Assembly (NCBI RefSeq): GCF_028710345.1
Contig: NZ_JAQTUH010000002.1
Location: 310,001-374,000, forward strand
Source: Sulfuricurvum sp.
GTDB taxonomy: Bacteria > Campylobacterota > Campylobacteria > Campylobacterales > Sulfurimonadaceae
DNA length: 64,000 nt
Direction: 5' to 3'
Shown here: piece by piece, positions 62,034-64,000 of the stretch
Layout of the letters: each line of letters opens with the position of its first letter
How positions within the stretch are numbered: the stretch's first letter is position 1
Position numbers and translations under genes: made by a program
Notes under the pieces: model-generated
What the model was told of the DNA's origin: nothing
The model's database searches: none
Seen by the model: the letters and a program-made list of their open reading frames with translations, nothing else

Positions 62034-63032
62034 ATGGCACTTAAAGTCGCAATCAACGGAACTGGACGTATAGGACTTATTGTTGCAAAAATTATTGCTT
62101 CACGTACTGATATTGAATTAGTAGCACTTAATACGACTGCTAAACCTGATATGTTGGTCTATTTGTTGAAATATGATAGTGTTCATCAAGGTATTGATGC
62201 ACGCATTATTGATGAAAATACGATTGAAATTGGCGGGAAAGCGGTACGTATGTTTAGTGACCGTAATCTTGATAATGTTGATTTTGGTGGAGCGGGTGCT
62301 GAGGTAGTCATTGAATGTACCGGTGTCTTTTTGGATCAAGTGAGCTGTCAAAAATATCTTAGAAATGGTGTTCGTAAAGTTGTTATGTCTGCTCCGGCAA
62401 AAGATGATTCACCTACCTACGTTATTGGTGTTAATTCAAACGACTACAAAGGGGAAGAGATTATCTCGAATGCGAGCTGTACAACCAACTGTTTAGGACC
62501 GATTTGTAAAGTTCTTGATGATGCGTTTGGAATTGAAAACGGTTTGATGACGACTATTCATTCATATACGAATGATCAAAATATTTTGGATGTTAAGCAT
62601 TCAAAAGATCCTCGTCGTGCGCGTGCGGCTGCGATGAATATGATTCCTACTTCGACGGGTGCTGCTAAAGCAATCGGTAAAGTTATGCCACATCTTTTAG
62701 GTAAGCTGAATGGTTATGCGATGCGTGTACCGACTCCGGATGTCTCTGTTGTTGATTTGACAGTTAATCTTAAGAAAGAGGTTACTAAAGAGGATATCCA
62801 TGCAGCATTTAATGCAGCAGCAGCAGGACCGTTCAAAGGATTACTTGAAGTGGATAACGACAAACGTGTTTCCACTGATTTTGTAGGGTCTACGTACAGT
62901 TCAACGTATGTTCCGGATATGACGAGTGTCGTCGATGGAAAAACAGTTAAAGTATTGGCATGGTATGACAATGAGTGGGGATACAGTAGCCGTTTGGTTG
63001 ATATGTGCGTATTGGTTGGAAATCATCAATAA
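62034..63032 (+). CDS. gap: Glyceraldehyde-3-phosphate dehydrogenase
   Basis: 332 residues from ATG 62034 (TTTAGGAGA upstream); the 28 extra codons in front are not coding. NINGTGRIG-type start, catalytic Cys in SNASCTTNCLGPI, RVPTPDVSVVDLT and WYDNEWGYS are present. The nucleotide-binding Asp usual in IND after the second strand is missing: the sequence reads ALNTTAKPDM. That may favour NADP over NAD. Followed by a perfect 12-bp-stem hairpin. Confidence 0.95.
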   Translation: MALKVAINGTGRIGLIVAKIIASRTDIELVALNTTAKPDMLVYLLKYDSVHQGIDARIIDENTIEIGGKAVRMFSDRNLDNVDFGGAGAEVVIECTGVFLDQVSCQKYLRNGVRKVVMSAPAKDDSPTYVIGVNSNDYKGEEIISNASCTTNCLGPICKVLDDAFGIENGLMTTIHSYTNDQNILDVKHSKDPRRARAAAMNMIPTSTGAAKAIGKVMPHLLGKLNGYAMRVPTPDVSVVDLTVNLKKEVTKEDIHAAFNAAAAGPFKGLLEVDNDKRVSTDFVGSTYSSTYVPDMTSVVDGKTVKVLAWYDNEWGYSSRLVDMCVLVGNHQ

Positions 63033-63043
63033 TCTCTCTTTAA

Positions 63044-63073
63044 ATCTTTAGTATCTTATCTGATACTAAAGAT
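63044..63073. terminator. Bidirectional terminator between gap and chemoreceptor
   Basis: ATCTTTAGTATC and GATACTAAAGAT form a perfect 12-bp stem around TTATCT, between two convergent genes. A/T-rich on both sides, suited to termination in both directions. Confidence 0.7.
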
Positions 63074-63082
63074 GAAACTCTA

Positions 63083-64000
63083 TTAATTAGCGATTGCTAA
63101 AGCAATTTCAGACTCTTTAATAAGTTCATCCATATTATGGAAAAGTTCATCACTTGCTTTTTCCATTGCTACAAAATTTTGAATTATTTCATTTTTATGT
63201 TCAGTTGAATGATCTTCATTTTCAACAAATTTTATATTCTCAAGAGCATATTTATGGACCATTTCATGAGGAATAGCCATCGCTTTGTAATGCTCAAGAT
63301 GAGCAAAACGCTCTTTTCCCGCGCCGTTATAATACCATTGACCTAATCTACAAGCATTATGGTTGGTTGGTTTCCATTTTTTTATTCCTCCATTAATTAC
63401 GGTAATAAAGGCATTGGATTTATACATAATATGATCAATTTTTGCTAATGTAATAAAGGTGGTGTTTTCAATAATAGTTGCTTGTTGTGCTGTAGAAATA
63501 GCATCTTTGTTAAAGTTTTGAAGTGTAGAATGAAACGATGCAATCGATTGACTCGATTGTGACGCGATATCATTCATGGACTCAGAATTGGAATAAATTT
63601 CAGTTGTCTCTTGTAAGAGTGTTTGAACAGCTATTGCTATCTCACCGGTTGCCTTTTGGGTTCGTTCTGCCAGTTTGCGCACTTCATCGGCAACAACAGC
63701 AAATCCGCGTCCATGCTCACCGGCACGTGCCGCTTCGATAGCAGCATTAAGTGCTAAAAGGTTTGTTTGATCGGCAATATCTTTTATTAGATTGACAACA
63801 GAGGTGATTTCACTTGTTTTATTATTGAGTGATTGAATCGCATCGGCTGATGTTTGAACTAATTCAATAAGATGATTCAATCGCCCAATAATGTTTTCAA
63901 GCTCATTGAGCGTATCGGATGAACGTGTTGAGGTTAAATGGGATATTTTGGTAATATTCCCTAAACGAATAATCGTTTTTTGCAAGTCTCCTTGGATAAC
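63083..64000 (-). CDS. Methyl-accepting chemotaxis protein with zinc-binding CZB domain (partial)
   Basis: The frame stays open to the window end (codons VIQGDLQ precede the first in-window start codon), so the N-terminal sensor is cut. The signalling hairpin tip [18 protein letters not shown] is intact and followed by a CZB domain ([19 protein letters not shown], with further His at [16 protein letters not shown]). CZB domains bind zinc and sense hypochlorite or zinc in other chemoreceptors. Membrane topology cannot be seen. Confidence 0.88.
   Translation of the reverse strand, partial: VIQGDLQKTIIRLGNITKISHLTSTRSSDTLNELENIIGRLNHLIELVQTSADAIQSLNNKTSEITSVVNLIKDIADQTNLLALNAAIEAARAGEHGRGFAVVADEVRKLAERTQKATGEIAIAVQTLLQETTEIYSNSESMNDIASQSSQSIASFHSTLQNFNKDAISTAQQATIIENTTFITLAKIDHIMYKSNAFITVINGGIKKWKPTNHNACRLGQWYYNGAGKERFAHLEHYKAMAIPHEMVHKYALENIKFVENEDHSTEHKNEIIQNFVAMEKASDELFHNMDELIKESEIALAIAN

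Overview
The window looks like chromosomal DNA of a free-living Campylobacterota (Epsilonproteobacteria), most likely a Sulfuricurvum/Sulfurimonas-type sulfur oxidiser. This rests on gene style rather than a marker gene: short-form HisG, CoaX, a class II DAHP synthase, a XerH-like recombinase, an Aer-like PAS pair, a SPOR protein beside a DUF1882-type protein, moderate G+C and tight ATGA-coupled operons. No rRNA, tRNA or CRISPR was found.

Layout. 1-5.5 kb: small membrane and regulatory genes (DinB-fold protein, TetR regulator, LemA with two TPM-domain proteins, two unknown membrane proteins). 5.5-15.3 kb: recQ, an alpha/beta-hydrolase gene broken by one in-frame stop, an M48 protease with a second LemA, tex, a lipoprotein, an AmmeMemoRadiSam-type radical SAM enzyme and slyD. 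15.3-45.3 kb: a very large molybdenum/tungsten island. 45.3-64 kb: housekeeping genes (aroE, trpE, glyA, lysS, fur, cvpA, a diguanylate cyclase, DAHP synthase, a second Fur, pilT, gatC, a YfgM/BamB-like pair, xerH, coaX, hisG, gap and a chemoreceptor cut by the window end).

The island is the point of interest. It holds modA, modB, modC, modE, two molbindin (Mop) proteins and modD. Interleaved with these, on the minus strand, is a full outer-membrane metallophore-type uptake set: four TonB-dependent receptors, three FecB/BtuF/MolA-type binding proteins, one FecCD/BtuC-type permease with its ATPase, and exbB, exbD and tonB. Two SAM methyltransferases, a luciferase-like flavin oxidoreductase, a TauE/SafE permease, a porin and two globin-like proteins sit in or beside the same operons.

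A recurring 24-bp palindrome, CGTTATAT-N8-ATATAACG, matches the known ModE operator of Proteobacteria. It lies upstream of mop, a globin gene, the first binding protein, exbB and modA, and more weakly at the start of tonB. At three promoters a TATAAT box ends 1-2 bp before it. The simplest reading is one ModE regulon in which molybdate or tungstate, perhaps bound to an organic chelator, is taken up across the outer membrane by TonB-dependent transport, crosses the inner membrane through either ModBC or the BtuCD-like pump, and is buffered by Mop. The ModD/methyltransferase/flavin-oxidoreductase group may make or modify the chelator. That last step is inference.

Other non-coding features are a 174-bp MITE-like element with 16-bp perfect inverted termini and a 5-bp target duplication at a receptor stop codon, a pair of conserved about 41-bp hairpin elements flanking the porin gene, and a 22-bp-arm palindrome related to the MITE interior.
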